Positions 20,426 to 29,173 of a DNA stretch of 64,000 bases are shown in pieces. Within the stretch, counting starts at the first letter, position 1; each line of letters starts with the position of its first letter. Location: assembly GCF_002929215.1 (NCBI RefSeq), contig NZ_PJII01000005.1, positions 1-64,000 of the forward strand, read 5' to 3'. Made by a program: the position numbers and the translations under genes. The notes below the pieces were generated by a model. The model searched no databases, was not told the DNA's origin, and was given only the letters and a program-made list of their open reading frames with translations. This DNA comes from Arthrobacter sp. ZGTC412 (GTDB lineage: Bacteria > Actinomycetota > Actinomycetes > Actinomycetales > Micrococcaceae).

Positions 20426-20824
20426 TCAGGCCAGGATTTTTCCGTCCACGTAGAACCAGCGGCCGTTTTCCCGGACGAACCGGCTCACCTCGTGGTGGGT
20501 GCCGCGCTCGCTGCCATGCCGGAACCAGGCTTTGAACTCCACCGTGCCCTGAACGTCCAGCGGACCGCCGCGGTTGGTTGAGACGATGTCCAGGCGCCGC
20601 CACTGCAGGTCCGGTTCCAGGTCCAGGTTCGCGGGAGCTTCTTCCGGATGCCAGGTGCGCAGCAGATATGACCCGTCCAGGAGCACGAAAGCACTGTACC
20701 GGGAGCGCATCAGCTGCTCTGCAGTGGCTGCCTCTGCCTCGCCGGAGTGGAACCGCCCGCAGCACAGGCGGTATTGCTCGCCGGACAGGCACATGCAGTT
20801 TTCGGGTCCCGGGACTTCAGCCAT
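20426..20824 (-). CDS. YchJ-family SEC-C motif protein
   Basis: UPF0225/YchJ-like protein, 132 residues. The N-terminal SEC-C metal-binding motif is CMCLSGEQYRLCCGRFH (C-x-C-x(8)-C-C), expected to bind zinc. Then come the diagnostic MRSRYSAFVLLDGSYLLRTWH and a beta-rich NTF2-like part (VEFKAWFRHGSERGTHHEVSRFVRENGRWFYVDG). Cytoplasmic, function unknown; YchJ proteins are small, widely conserved and often stand alone. Confidence 0.93.
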   Translation of the reverse strand: MAEVPGPENCMCLSGEQYRLCCGRFHSGEAEAATAEQLMRSRYSAFVLLDGSYLLRTWHPEEAPANLDLEPDLQWRRLDIVSTNRGGPLDVQGTVEFKAWFRHGSERGTHHEVSRFVRENGRWFYVDGKILA

Positions 20825-20986
20825 GACCTGATGCTGTCATATCGGGTAACAGCTTTGAAACAACCCCGGACGCGCCCCTCCGCCAGTCGGCACAGCTCCG
20901 CAAAAATCCGTATGGTGGAGAAGGAGCTGTTGCCTTGGCAGAGGGGCGCAGGTGCGGGCGCGCGCCCGGCAGAGAGGAGAGATGAC

Positions 20987-21784
20987 GTGGAAAATGCGGA
21001 TACGCTCATCCTCAACCTGACCTTTTTGGGCACCGTGGGAGTGGCTTTCCTGATGTTCCTGGTCCTCTTTTTACTTGGCGTCATCACGCTGGTGCTCGCG
21101 GGGGTGGGCAGGCTCGCCGTCGTCGCGCTGATGGCCTTGTTCGGCCGGCGCACCAGCCGGGAGAGCATCCCCCTCGTCCGCCTGGGCGGACCGTTCAGGA
21201 CTTCGCACGACGACGGCGCTCCGGTTTCGGTTGCCGGCGCCCCTGATGCAGGCCCGCCCGTTGTCAAAACCCCTAAACCCAAACGTCAGCCCCGGGATTG
21301 GCGGGGAGCGTTGAAGCCCGCGCACCTGCGTTCGGCGCTGCGCACCGCCGTCGTACATCACCCCGCCGTGACGGCCGCACGGCCCGTACCTCCCGTCCTT
21401 GCCGATGACTGGGCCTCCGCTGTTGCTGAGGCGGACGCGAGGGCAATGGCGCGGGCGCGGGCCGCTGCACCGGAAATCAAGCTTTCCGTTCGGGACTTGC
21501 CCGATCCCCGCGTGCCTGCCGACAAGGTGGTTGAGGTCGCCCCGCTCGTAGAGTCGGCGTTGGACAACCATCGCCCCGGCCGGGTGCCGAGATCGTTCAA
21601 GAAGGCGCAGGCTCCGCGTCCGCTTGCTCCACTGAACACGGGATCGCTGGTGTCTTTGTCCGGCCGGGCGCAGGTGCTGGCGCTCAAGGGCGCCGCTCCC
21701 AAAGACACTGCGACCAAGGGAACTGCTCCCAAGGGCTCTCCGTCGAAGGGCAATCCACAGAAGGGCAAACGGCCCTTACCCTGA
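20987..21784 (+). CDS. Membrane-anchored protein with Lys/Gly-rich tail
   Basis: A 265-residue protein of unknown function, started at the GTG at 20987 because GAGGAGA lies 9 bases upstream; the longer frame runs over the ychJ-like gene. One N-terminal hydrophobic segment of about 45 residues (TFLGTVGVAFLMFLVLFLLG...) is followed by a long Pro/Ala/Arg-rich, probably disordered region. The end repeats a short unit (KGAAPKD, KGTAPKG, SPSKG, NPQKGK). The N-terminus resembles the 100-residue protein at 17123. Confidence 0.7.
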   Translation: MENADTLILNLTFLGTVGVAFLMFLVLFLLGVITLVLAGVGRLAVVALMALFGRRTSRESIPLVRLGGPFRTSHDDGAPVSVAGAPDAGPPVVKTPKPKRQPRDWRGALKPAHLRSALRTAVVHHPAVTAARPVPPVLADDWASAVAEADARAMARARAAAPEIKLSVRDLPDPRVPADKVVEVAPLVESALDNHRPGRVPRSFKKAQAPRPLAPLNTGSLVSLSGRAQVLALKGAAPKDTATKGTAPKGSPSKGNPQKGKRPLP

Positions 21785-21811
21785 GCAACCATCTGGGTTA
21801 GCGTGAAACCC

Positions 21812-22816
21812 ATGGAATTCAGATACCTCGGAAACAGTGGCTTCAAAGTCTCGGAAATCACCTTCGGCAACTGGCTCACGCACGGCTCCCAGGTGGAGAA
21901 CGACGTCGCCTCCCAGTGTGTGAGGGCTGCCCTCGATGCAGGCATCAGCACCTTTGACACGGCGGACGTCTATGCCAACACGGCTGCCGAAACCGTCCTC
22001 GGCGAAGCCCTGAAGGGCGAGCGCCGCGAGTCGATAGAGATTTTTACCAAGGTTTTCGGCGCCACCGGCCCCAAGGGCAAGAATGATTTGGGCCTGTCCC
22101 GCAAGCACATCATGGAATCCATCAACGGTTCGCTAGGCAGGCTGCAGACGGACTACGTGGACCTGTACCAGGCCCACCGCTACGACTTTGAAACCCCGCT
22201 CGAAGAGACGATGCAGGCGTTCGCGGACATCGTCCGGCAGGGCAAAGCCCTGTACATCGGCGTCAGCGAGTGGTCCGCCGATCAGCTCCGTGCCGGGCAC
22301 GCGCTGTCCAAGGAGCTCGGTTTCCAGCTCATCTCCAACCAGCCGCAGTACTCCATGCTGTGGCGCGTCATCGAGGCCGAGGTTGTTCCGGCGTCGGAGG
22401 AACTGGGTGTGTCCCAGATCGTCTGGTCCCCCATGGCCCAGGGCGTCCTCAGCGGCAAGTACCTGCCCGGCCAGCCCGCACCGGAAGGCAGCCGGGCCAC
22501 GGACCAGAAGGGCGGCGCCAAGATGATCGAGCGCTGGATGCGTGACGACGTCCTGGCCGGAGTCCAGGAACTCAAGCCTATCGCCGAGGAAGCCGGGCTC
22601 TCCATGCCGCAGCTGGCCGTGGCATGGGTGCTGCAGAATCCCAACGTGTCCTCGGCCATCATTGGTGCTTCCCGGCCGGAGCAGATCGCGGACAGCGTTG
22701 CGGCGGCAGGGGTGAAGCTGGAACCGGAGGTGCTGAAGAAGATCGACGACGCCATCGGCTCCCTCGCGGAACGTGATCCCGAGCAGACCAAGTCCCCGGC
22801 CAAACGGGAACACTAG
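21812..22816 (+). CDS. Aldo/keto reductase
   Basis: NADPH-dependent oxidoreductase of the AKR superfamily, Kv-beta-like branch (334 residues). The catalytic tetrad is visible: Asp in FDTADVYAN with its Tyr, Lys in EIFTKVFG and His in LYQAHRYD. The C-terminal cofactor loop IIGASRPEQIADS near residue 285 is conserved. I chose ATG 21812 over GTG 21803: the protein starts MEFRYLGNSGFKVSEI, and TAGCGT ending 7 bases upstream suits a leaderless mRNA, while no ribosome site is visible. The next gene starts directly after its stop. Confidence 0.92.
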   Translation: MEFRYLGNSGFKVSEITFGNWLTHGSQVENDVASQCVRAALDAGISTFDTADVYANTAAETVLGEALKGERRESIEIFTKVFGATGPKGKNDLGLSRKHIMESINGSLGRLQTDYVDLYQAHRYDFETPLEETMQAFADIVRQGKALYIGVSEWSADQLRAGHALSKELGFQLISNQPQYSMLWRVIEAEVVPASEELGVSQIVWSPMAQGVLSGKYLPGQPAPEGSRATDQKGGAKMIERWMRDDVLAGVQELKPIAEEAGLSMPQLAVAWVLQNPNVSSAIIGASRPEQIADSVAAAGVKLEPEVLKKIDDAIGSLAERDPEQTKSPAKREH

Positions 22817-23680
22817 GTGGCGGGCTCCAACCCGGAACTGCCGGATCTCGCCGTCACCGGTTCCACAGGCGGCCTGGGCGGAATGGTGGCGCGGCAGCTC
22901 GCCGCGGCTGGGTCCGCCCAGCGACTGCTGGTCCGCGACGCCGGACGTGCACCCGGACTGGAGAACGCTCCGGCAGTCGTGTGCAGCTACTCTGATTCCC
23001 CTGCTGCCCGGGCGGCCCTGGAAGGCGTCAAGGTCCTGTTCATGGTGTCGGCGGCGGAGACAGAGGACCGGCTGCAGCAGCACCGCGGTTTTGTTGACGC
23101 GGCAGCGGCCGCCGGCGTGCAGCACGTGGTGTACACGTCGTTCTACGGTGCTGCGCCGGACGCCACCTTCACGCTGGCCCGGGACCACTACGGCACCGAG
23201 CAGCACATCCGGGAGTCGGGGATGGACTACACGTTCCTCCGGAACAACTTCTACCTTGATTTCCTGCCGCTTCTGGCGGGCGAGGACGGCGTGATCCGCG
23301 GGCCTGCCGGCACTGGGGTGTTTTCCGGGGTTGCCCGGGAGGACATAGCGCGCTGCGCCGTAGCGGTGCTGCGCGATCCCGTCATCCACAAAGGCAGAAC
23401 GTACAACCTGACAGGGCCGGAGGAACTCACCCTGGCGGATGCTGCCCGGATCCTTACCGAAGGTACCGGGCGCAGCATCAGCTACCACCCGGAGACGGTG
23501 GAGGAAGCATATGCATCCCGGGCCTCCTACGGGGCGCCGCCCTGGCAGGTGGACGCGTGGGTCAGCACCTACACCGCGATGGCAGCCGGAGAGATGGCAG
23601 GTATTTCACCCGACATCCATGGGCTGACCGGGCGGGATCCGCTGAGCCTGGCCGAGTTCCTGAAGCAGCCGCAGCTGTAG
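22817..23680 (+). CDS. NAD(P)-binding oxidoreductase, QorB/NmrA-like
   Basis: Atypical short-chain dehydrogenase of 287 residues. The Rossmann motif is VTGSTGGLGGMVARQL near residue 12, followed by a region typical of QorB/NmrA proteins (ALEGVKVLFMVSAAE, GVQHVVYTSFYG, RDHYGTEQHIRESGMDYTFLRNNFY). The GTG start abuts the stop of the aldo/keto reductase gene, so the two are probably co-translated. QorB-type enzymes reduce quinones with NADPH; that function is inferred from similarity. Confidence 0.88.
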   Translation: MAGSNPELPDLAVTGSTGGLGGMVARQLAAAGSAQRLLVRDAGRAPGLENAPAVVCSYSDSPAARAALEGVKVLFMVSAAETEDRLQQHRGFVDAAAAAGVQHVVYTSFYGAAPDATFTLARDHYGTEQHIRESGMDYTFLRNNFYLDFLPLLAGEDGVIRGPAGTGVFSGVAREDIARCAVAVLRDPVIHKGRTYNLTGPEELTLADAARILTEGTGRSISYHPETVEEAYASRASYGAPPWQVDAWVSTYTAMAAGEMAGISPDIHGLTGRDPLSLAEFLKQPQL

Positions 23681-23788
23681 CGGCGGCATACCGCGGTTGG
23701 ACGTTGACGGGTCTGGCGCGCGGGCGTAAACCTGAGGCAGGGGAGCGTCCAGCCCGCCGAGCAGATCCCTCGTCAGAATCGCAGCGCC

Positions 23789-24928
23789 ATGACCCAGATC
23801 CAGCCGAACCCACCGTCCACCCGCCAAATGGCAGCGCGCGACGAGCACGCGCAGGCCCCCGCAGACCTTGCAGCAGGACCGACAACAGGGCCGCTCACCC
23901 CGGAGGAACTCCAACTGGGCGCCCGCAACCACTCCATGCCCTTGGAGGCGCTCCGCCGCGACCTCACCCCGCCCGGGCTCCACTACGTCCTCACGCACTT
24001 CGACATCCCGTTTATCGACCCCTCCCACTGGCACCTGCGGATCAACGGCGCGGTGGAGCGCGCCTTGGAGCTGAGCATGCCGGCGCTGCGGAAGGACCCC
24101 GCCATCACCGTGCCGGTCACCCTTGAGTGCGCGGGCAACGGCCGGTCCCTCCTGAAGCCCAGGCCGCTCAGCCAGCCCTGGGTCCTCGAAGGAGTGGGCA
24201 CGGCCGCCTGGACGGGGGTTCCACTCGCTTATCTTTTGGGGAAGGCCGGGGTCCTGCCGAACGCCGTCGAGGTAGTCTTCACAGGAGCGGATGCCGGGAT
24301 CCAGGGCGGCGCCACCCAGCGGTACGCCCGCAGCCTGCCGATCCATGAAGCGATGCGTGCCGACGTCGTACTTGCCTACAAGATGAACGGCAACGAACTG
24401 CCTCCCCAGCACGGCTACCCGCTCCGGTTGGTGGTCCCCGGGTGGTACGGCATGACGAGCGTGAAGTGGCTGGAATCGATCGAGGTGGTCACTGCCCCCT
24501 TCACCGGTTACCAGCAGGCGGTCGCGTACCGCTATCAGGATTCAGCGGACGACGCCGGAACGCCGGTTTCGCGGATCAGGGTGCGTTCGCTGATGGTCCC
24601 GCCGGGCATCCCGGACTTTTTCACCCGCAAGCGGGTGCTGCCGCACGGTCCCGTGATGCTGCAGGGCCGGGCATGGTCCGGGCACGCGGCGGTGACTGCT
24701 GTGGAAGTGGGCGTCGATGGGAAATGGCTGCCCGCGCACCTGGAAGAGTCCGCAGGAGGGTTCGCGTGGCGCAAATGGACACTGCCGTGGGTGGCTGACC
24801 CCGGCGAGCATGAGCTGGCGTGCCGCGCCACGGATGCCACCGGCGCCACCCAGCCCCTGGAGCAGAACTGGAACTACCAGGGACTGGGCAACAATGTGGT
24901 GCAGCGGATCAGTGTCCAGGTGGAATAG
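23789..24928 (+). CDS. Sulfite-oxidase-like molybdopterin enzyme
   Basis: Molybdenum-cofactor oxidoreductase of the sulfite oxidase family, 379 residues. Cys114 in TLECAGNGRS is the Mo-ligating cysteine; HFDIP, DPSHWHLRINGAV, LRLVVPGWYGMTSVKWLESIEV and the C-terminal Ig-like dimerisation domain (GRAWSGHAAVTAVEVGVDGKW ... NNVVQRISVQVE) follow in the expected order. There is no signal peptide or Tat motif and no heme domain, so it would be cytoplasmic and need a separate electron acceptor. Substrate (sulfite or another oxoanion) unproven. Ribosome site weak. Confidence 0.9.
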   Translation: MTQIQPNPPSTRQMAARDEHAQAPADLAAGPTTGPLTPEELQLGARNHSMPLEALRRDLTPPGLHYVLTHFDIPFIDPSHWHLRINGAVERALELSMPALRKDPAITVPVTLECAGNGRSLLKPRPLSQPWVLEGVGTAAWTGVPLAYLLGKAGVLPNAVEVVFTGADAGIQGGATQRYARSLPIHEAMRADVVLAYKMNGNELPPQHGYPLRLVVPGWYGMTSVKWLESIEVVTAPFTGYQQAVAYRYQDSADDAGTPVSRIRVRSLMVPPGIPDFFTRKRVLPHGPVMLQGRAWSGHAAVTAVEVGVDGKWLPAHLEESAGGFAWRKWTLPWVADPGEHELACRATDATGATQPLEQNWNYQGLGNNVVQRISVQVE

Positions 24929-25024
24929 GCCGCTTAGTTATGGGAATGGTTGAGCAGGTTTGACTGCGCTTTCGGGACCGCGGCGTCCCGAGCCGGGGCA
25001 CCGGGGCTATACTCGGTGCCAGCC

Positions 25025-25405
25025 ATGACCAGCCTTCCTTCCTCCCCCGCCAGCGTCCGCATTGATGCGTGGCTGTGGGCAATCCGCGCCTACAAGACCC
25101 GCTCTGCGGCTACGGCCGCATGCCGCGCCGGTCATGTGCGGCTGAACGGCGGCCCGGCAAAGGCGTCCGCCACGCTGGTCACTGGCGACACGGTCACGGT
25201 CCGAATGTCCGGCTACGAGCGCATCCTCGAAGTGCGCCGGCTGATCAACAAGCGCGTTGGCGCGGAGGCCGCCTCCCACTGCTTCACGGACCACACACCG
25301 CCGCGGCCTGTTGCCCCTGCCTTGGGCCTGCCGCAGCGGGACCGCGGCGCTGGCCGGCCCACCAAGAAGGACCGCCGGGAGATGGAACGCCTCCGCGGGG
25401 CATGA
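25025..25405 (+). CDS. S4-domain RNA-binding protein, Hsp15-like
   Basis: A 126-residue RNA-binding protein with an N-terminal S4 domain (RIDAWLWAIRAYKTRSAATAAC, then GHVRLNGGPAKASATLVTGD) and a basic tail ending GRPTKKDRREMERLRGA. Related Hsp15/YrfH proteins bind free 50S subunits carrying nascent chains. ATG 25025 begins right before the S4 domain; a TATACT hexamer at 25008-25013 places the likely transcript start close to the ATG, so the message may be leaderless or nearly so. The longer upstream frame lacks support. Confidence 0.9.
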   Translation: MTSLPSSPASVRIDAWLWAIRAYKTRSAATAACRAGHVRLNGGPAKASATLVTGDTVTVRMSGYERILEVRRLINKRVGAEAASHCFTDHTPPRPVAPALGLPQRDRGAGRPTKKDRREMERLRGA

Positions 25406-25432
25406 CCGGGGCTTGCCCGGGTGTTTTCTCGC

Positions 25433-25957
25433 CTAGTTTCTGGGCCGGGCGCGGACCAGGTTGGCAAAGGGCAGCTTCCCATGCTCCTCAATGAAGGCTG
25501 TGTGATACTCGGCCTCGGCCTTGTTCAGGGCTTCGGCGGGCAGTTCCTTCCAGGCGATCAGCAGCTGCCCGGCGTCCTTTAGCTGCCAGACCAGGCGGCC
25601 GTCCCAGTGCCCTGGCGGCTTGCCGTGCCCGAAGTCCAGGAACTCCTGGATCTGCCGCCGCAGGCCGCGGTTGCCCTTGCTGCCCGGTCCGGCTTTGCCC
25701 AGATAAAGGACGACGGCGGCATCCACCCATTCGGCTGCCAGCGCAGGCTCCGGCATTGATGGATCCTTTTTCTTGAAGACGCCGGCGGTGCTTTTCTTCA
25801 GGAACACCGGCTGGAACTCTTCCGGCCGCAGGACCGCGAAGACGCCCGTTCGCTGCGGTACCCGCATGACCTCAAGGTCCTTGAATGACCTGAAGCCTGC
25901 AAAGCCGTCAGCTTTCAGGCCCTTCCTGGTGAACTGCATCCCTACATTGAACAGCAT
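25433..25957 (-). CDS. Uncharacterised protein with GIY-YIG-like pattern
   Basis: A 174-residue protein. The pattern GVFAVLR ... VVLYLGKAGPGSKGNRGLRRQIQEFLDFG ... HWDGRLVWQLKDAGQLLIAW ... PFANL resembles GIY-YIG endonuclease cores in order: a first strand with a V/Y-like position, YLGKA as the second motif, a following Arg-rich helix, and a late Asn. The first motif is degenerate, so catalytic activity is uncertain. It converges on the S4 gene with a 27-base gap, and is divergent from the DUF222/HNH gene. Confidence 0.6.
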   Translation of the reverse strand: MLFNVGMQFTRKGLKADGFAGFRSFKDLEVMRVPQRTGVFAVLRPEEFQPVFLKKSTAGVFKKKDPSMPEPALAAEWVDAAVVLYLGKAGPGSKGNRGLRRQIQEFLDFGHGKPPGHWDGRLVWQLKDAGQLLIAWKELPAEALNKAEAEYHTAFIEEHGKLPFANLVRARPRN

Positions 25958-26055
25958 GGCGTCGAAGCGTTGTCCGCTTTATCTAAGCGAAGCGGTTATC
26001 CACATAGGGCTGGAGGATCCGTGCCCTTGCCTGGCCCTGCTGGAAGACTTTGGTT

Positions 26056-27495
26056 ATGGCAGCGGATCAGGAATTGGCAGGGGCGGTCCCGGCGGGTAAC
26101 TGTGCTGTTCCTTCTGTTGCTGATGTCCTTGAATTGCTGGCTGGTGTTCCTGTCGCTGAGGACGGGCCGGGAAAAATCGACCAGATGCGGGAATTCGAGG
26201 ACGTGAAGTCGGCGGTGGCCGCGAAGCAGGCACGGATCGCGGTGGCCTATCACCTTGAAGTACGGCGGGAGCAAGCCGCAGCAGGTGTGCCGGCGGATGA
26301 GATCGGCGCCGGGGTAGGTGCAGAAATCGCATTGGCGAGGCGCGAGGCCCCCTCCCGCGGTGGCCGGTTGCTGGGCACAGCCAAAGCCCTGGTCATCGAG
26401 ATGCCCCACACCCTCGCAGCTTTGCAGTCCGGGCAGTTGAACGAATGGCGGGCCACCCTGGTGGTGAAGGAAACAGCCTGTTTGTCCGCCGAGGACCGGG
26501 CCGCCGTGGACGAAGAAATCGCCGCGGACGCTGGCACCCTGGCCGGCGCCGGTGACCGGGCCATCATCTCATCCGTCCGGACAGCCGCGTGCCGGTGCGA
26601 CCCACAATCGGTGGTGAAGCGGGCTTCTCGTGCCGTCAATGAACGTACCGTCAGCCTGCGCCCGGCGCCGGACACCATGACGTACCTGACGGCACTGCTA
26701 CCCGTCGCGCAGGGAGTTGCCGCTTTCGCCGCCCTCACCCGCCGCGCCAATACTTTGAAGTCCTCAGGCGATGAGCGTTCCAAGGGTGCGATCATGGCCG
26801 ACGAACTGGTTGAACGTGTCACCGGCACCCCGGGCGGGGTCACCGGCATCGACATCCAACTCGTCATGACCGACCGCACCCTCTTCCAGGGCGACTGCGA
26901 ACCCGCCAGACTCACCGGCTACGGGGTCGTCCCCGGGGAGTGGGCCAGGAAAGCCATACTCGGTGGATTCGGTTCGAGAGGTGCGGGCAGCCGAGCAGAC
27001 GGTCCAGGATCCGCGGCCGCTGCGGAAAGTCCCGGGCTTAGCGTCTGGCTTCGCCGCCTGTATACAGCCCCGGCGGACGGTGAGCTGGTTGCAATGGACT
27101 CAAAAGCCCGACTCTTCCCACCGGGATTGAAACGCTTCCTTCAAGTCCGGGACGACACCTGCCGCACCGCCTACTGCGACGCGCCCATCCGCCACCACGA
27201 CCACATCATCCCCTGGCACAACGACGGATCGACCACCAGCAGCAACGGCCAAGGCTTGTGCGAAGCCTGCAACCACACCAAAGAAGCACCCGGCTGGGCC
27301 TCAAGACCAGTTCCTGGCCCGCGGCATTCCGTAGAACTCCGAACGCCCACCGGACACACCTACCGTTCAACTGCTCCGCCCCTGCCCGGCACTGCCTCGA
27401 CCCTTAGTGCGGAACCGTTGTCGCGCCGTCGGCGGAAAATAGGGCACCGCGCCAAGGCACTCAAACGCGCCCGCCGAGTACTAACGGCGGCATGA
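26056..27495 (+). CDS. DUF222/HNH endonuclease domain protein
   Basis: A 479-residue protein typical of the multi-copy DUF222/13E12-repeat families of high-GC actinobacteria. The alpha-helical DUF222 part covers about residues 20-310 (EMPHTLAALQSGQLNEWRATLV; RAVNERTVSLRPAPDTM). The C-terminal HNH motif near residue 375 reads CRTAYCDAPIRHHDHIIPWHNDG ... GLCEACNHTKEAPGW, with both Cys pairs and the catalytic His intact. The end is a basic Arg/Lys tail. I use ATG 26056 although a TTG six bases upstream is in frame; no clear ribosome site exists. Cellular role unknown. Confidence 0.85.
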   Translation: MAADQELAGAVPAGNCAVPSVADVLELLAGVPVAEDGPGKIDQMREFEDVKSAVAAKQARIAVAYHLEVRREQAAAGVPADEIGAGVGAEIALARREAPSRGGRLLGTAKALVIEMPHTLAALQSGQLNEWRATLVVKETACLSAEDRAAVDEEIAADAGTLAGAGDRAIISSVRTAACRCDPQSVVKRASRAVNERTVSLRPAPDTMTYLTALLPVAQGVAAFAALTRRANTLKSSGDERSKGAIMADELVERVTGTPGGVTGIDIQLVMTDRTLFQGDCEPARLTGYGVVPGEWARKAILGGFGSRGAGSRADGPGSAAAAESPGLSVWLRRLYTAPADGELVAMDSKARLFPPGLKRFLQVRDDTCRTAYCDAPIRHHDHIIPWHNDGSTTSSNGQGLCEACNHTKEAPGWASRPVPGPRHSVELRTPTGHTYRSTAPPLPGTASTLSAEPLSRRRRKIGHRAKALKRARRVLTAA

Positions 27496-27597
27496 GAGCA
27501 GGGCGAAGCGCAATTTGCCCTGCCCACCCCTCCGCCCAAAAGCGTAGAGTGGCCTAAGACGCCTGATTCTGGACGCCTTGCTGCTGAGGGAGAAATC

Positions 27598-28215
27598 GTG
27601 ACGATTGACTGGGACGAAAAAAAGGCCCTGCTACAGGAACCGAACATCGCGAAGGTAACCCAGCTTTGCGACGAACTGATGGAAAAGAAGCCGGGCTCCA
27701 CTGTCCCCTACATCGACCCGGTCCACGACGAAGATGAATGCCGGATCGTCAGCCTGCAGGTCAGCCCGGGAAAGGGCACCGAGTCCGGCTTCGTCTCTCA
27801 CTACAACGACGACGAAGCGGCCCGCCGGGCCACCCAGATTTATGAGCTTGCGGAACTCGACCCCCGATACGTGATGCCGTGGAATGCCTACCCCTGGGTC
27901 CGCGATTCGGGTTTGCCGTCGGCGCTGAGTGTGCAGGAAAAGACCGACGGTCTGCGGCCCTTCCGCCAGTTCCTCAAGATCAACTCCCGGGTTTCCGCGA
28001 TCATTGCCCACGGCACGGATGCCTCAACCTTCCTCACCCTGTTCGAGAAGACCTACCACTCGTCACTGAAGAACAGCGGCATCAAGGTATACAAGGCCAC
28101 AGCCCTTGGCGGCCGCGCGTTCGCCGTCTCGGACGCTAAACAGGAAGAGCTTTTGGCCAAGAGCGTGGACATCTACAAGGATGCGATGCAACGGGCAGGC
28201 ATCCAGCACCTCTGA
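27598..28215 (+). CDS. Uncharacterised protein resembling uracil-DNA glycosylases
   Basis: A 205-residue protein from a GTG start behind GAGGGAG. The layout is reminiscent of the UDG superfamily: SPGKGTESGF early, the central VMPWNAYPWV (where UDGs have a product-site loop), a Leu/Ile strand SAIIAHGTDAS, then KVYKATALGGRAF. The resemblance is from pattern memory only; key UDG catalytic residues cannot be confirmed. It is the first gene of a pair with the cyclase-fold gene 13 bases downstream. Confidence 0.55.
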   Translation: MTIDWDEKKALLQEPNIAKVTQLCDELMEKKPGSTVPYIDPVHDEDECRIVSLQVSPGKGTESGFVSHYNDDEAARRATQIYELAELDPRYVMPWNAYPWVRDSGLPSALSVQEKTDGLRPFRQFLKINSRVSAIIAHGTDASTFLTLFEKTYHSSLKNSGIKVYKATALGGRAFAVSDAKQEELLAKSVDIYKDAMQRAGIQHL

Positions 28216-28228
28216 GTTGGTAACGCCG

Positions 28229-29161
28229 ATGGCCGTGCTTGACTGGCTGCTCGACTCCGATCCCGCCATCCGCTGGCAGGTCCTGCGCGGCCTCACCGAC
28301 GCTTCGCCTGAAGAGATTCAGGCCGAGCGGGAGCGGGTTGCGCACCACGGCTGGGGTGCCAGACTCCTCGCCCTCCAGGGCACGGACGGACAATGGGCCG
28401 GGGCCACTTATTGGCCATCGGACGACGATGATCCTGACAACCAGCCTTGGACGGCCACCACCTACAGCTTGCTGCTCCTGCGCGACTTTGGCCTGTACCC
28501 CGCCAGCCGGGAAGCCCGGCAAGCGATCGAGATGGTCCGTGACAACAGCCGCTGGGAGGAAGGTAACCAGCCGTTCTTCGAAGGCGAAGTGGAACCATGC
28601 ATCAATGGGATGACCGCGGCCCTGGGTGCTTACTTCGGTGAGAACGTGGACCGGGTGGTGGAGCGGCTGACCCGAGAACAGCTGGCTGACGGTGGCTGGA
28701 ACTGTGAGGCCGAGAGAGGTTCCACCCGATCTTCCTTTCACACCACCATCTGCGTTTTGGAGGGGCTTATCGAGCACGAGCATGCCACCGGGGGGACACA
28801 GGAATCCCGGGAGGCGAGGCTCCGCGGAGAGGAGTATCTCCTGGAGCGCAGGTTGCTACGCCACCAATCTACCGGTGAGCTGATCAGCAGGAACTGGCTG
28901 CAGTTCTCCTATCCCACCCGCTGGTACTACGACGTCCTTCGTGGGCTCGACTACTTCCGCGCCGCCGGGGGAACACCTGATGAACGCCTCGAAGAGGCAG
29001 TGCAGGTTGTGCGGTCAAAGGAGCAGCCCGACGGCAGGTGGCTGTTGGAGAACACTCATGCCGGCAAGGTGCACTTCCCGCTGGAGGACGGCGACGGACA
29101 ACCAAGCCGCTGGAACACACTCCGCGCACTGCGCGTATTGCGGTGGTACGAAGGCACATAA
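28229..29161 (+). CDS. Alpha/alpha-barrel (squalene-cyclase/prenyltransferase-fold) protein
   Basis: A 310-residue soluble protein with repeats of the (alpha/alpha)6-barrel type seen in squalene/hopene cyclases: WTATTYSLLLLRDFGL, EPCINGMTAALGAYFG, LADGGWNCEAERGSTRSSFHTTICVLEGL, PDGRWLLENTHAG and RWNTLRALRVLRWYEG. It lacks the DxDD motif of hopene cyclases, so terpene cyclisation is not supported. Members of this group are uncharacterised single-domain proteins. It follows the UDG-like gene within 13 bases and converges on hipA. ATG 28229 chosen; the frame upstream lies within the previous gene. Confidence 0.75.
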   Translation: MAVLDWLLDSDPAIRWQVLRGLTDASPEEIQAERERVAHHGWGARLLALQGTDGQWAGATYWPSDDDDPDNQPWTATTYSLLLLRDFGLYPASREARQAIEMVRDNSRWEEGNQPFFEGEVEPCINGMTAALGAYFGENVDRVVERLTREQLADGGWNCEAERGSTRSSFHTTICVLEGLIEHEHATGGTQESREARLRGEEYLLERRLLRHQSTGELISRNWLQFSYPTRWYYDVLRGLDYFRAAGGTPDERLEEAVQVVRSKEQPDGRWLLENTHAGKVHFPLEDGDGQPSRWNTLRALRVLRWYEGT

Positions 29162-29173
29162 CTTTTGCCCTGC

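Noticed and set aside
26050-26058. TTG start for the DUF222/HNH protein
   Set aside because: ATG is only six bases downstream and neither has a clear ribosome site, so the ATG is the simpler choice.
28229-29161. Terpene cyclase function for the alpha/alpha-barrel protein
   Set aside because: The DxDD catalytic motif of squalene-hopene cyclases is absent, so only the fold is proposed.
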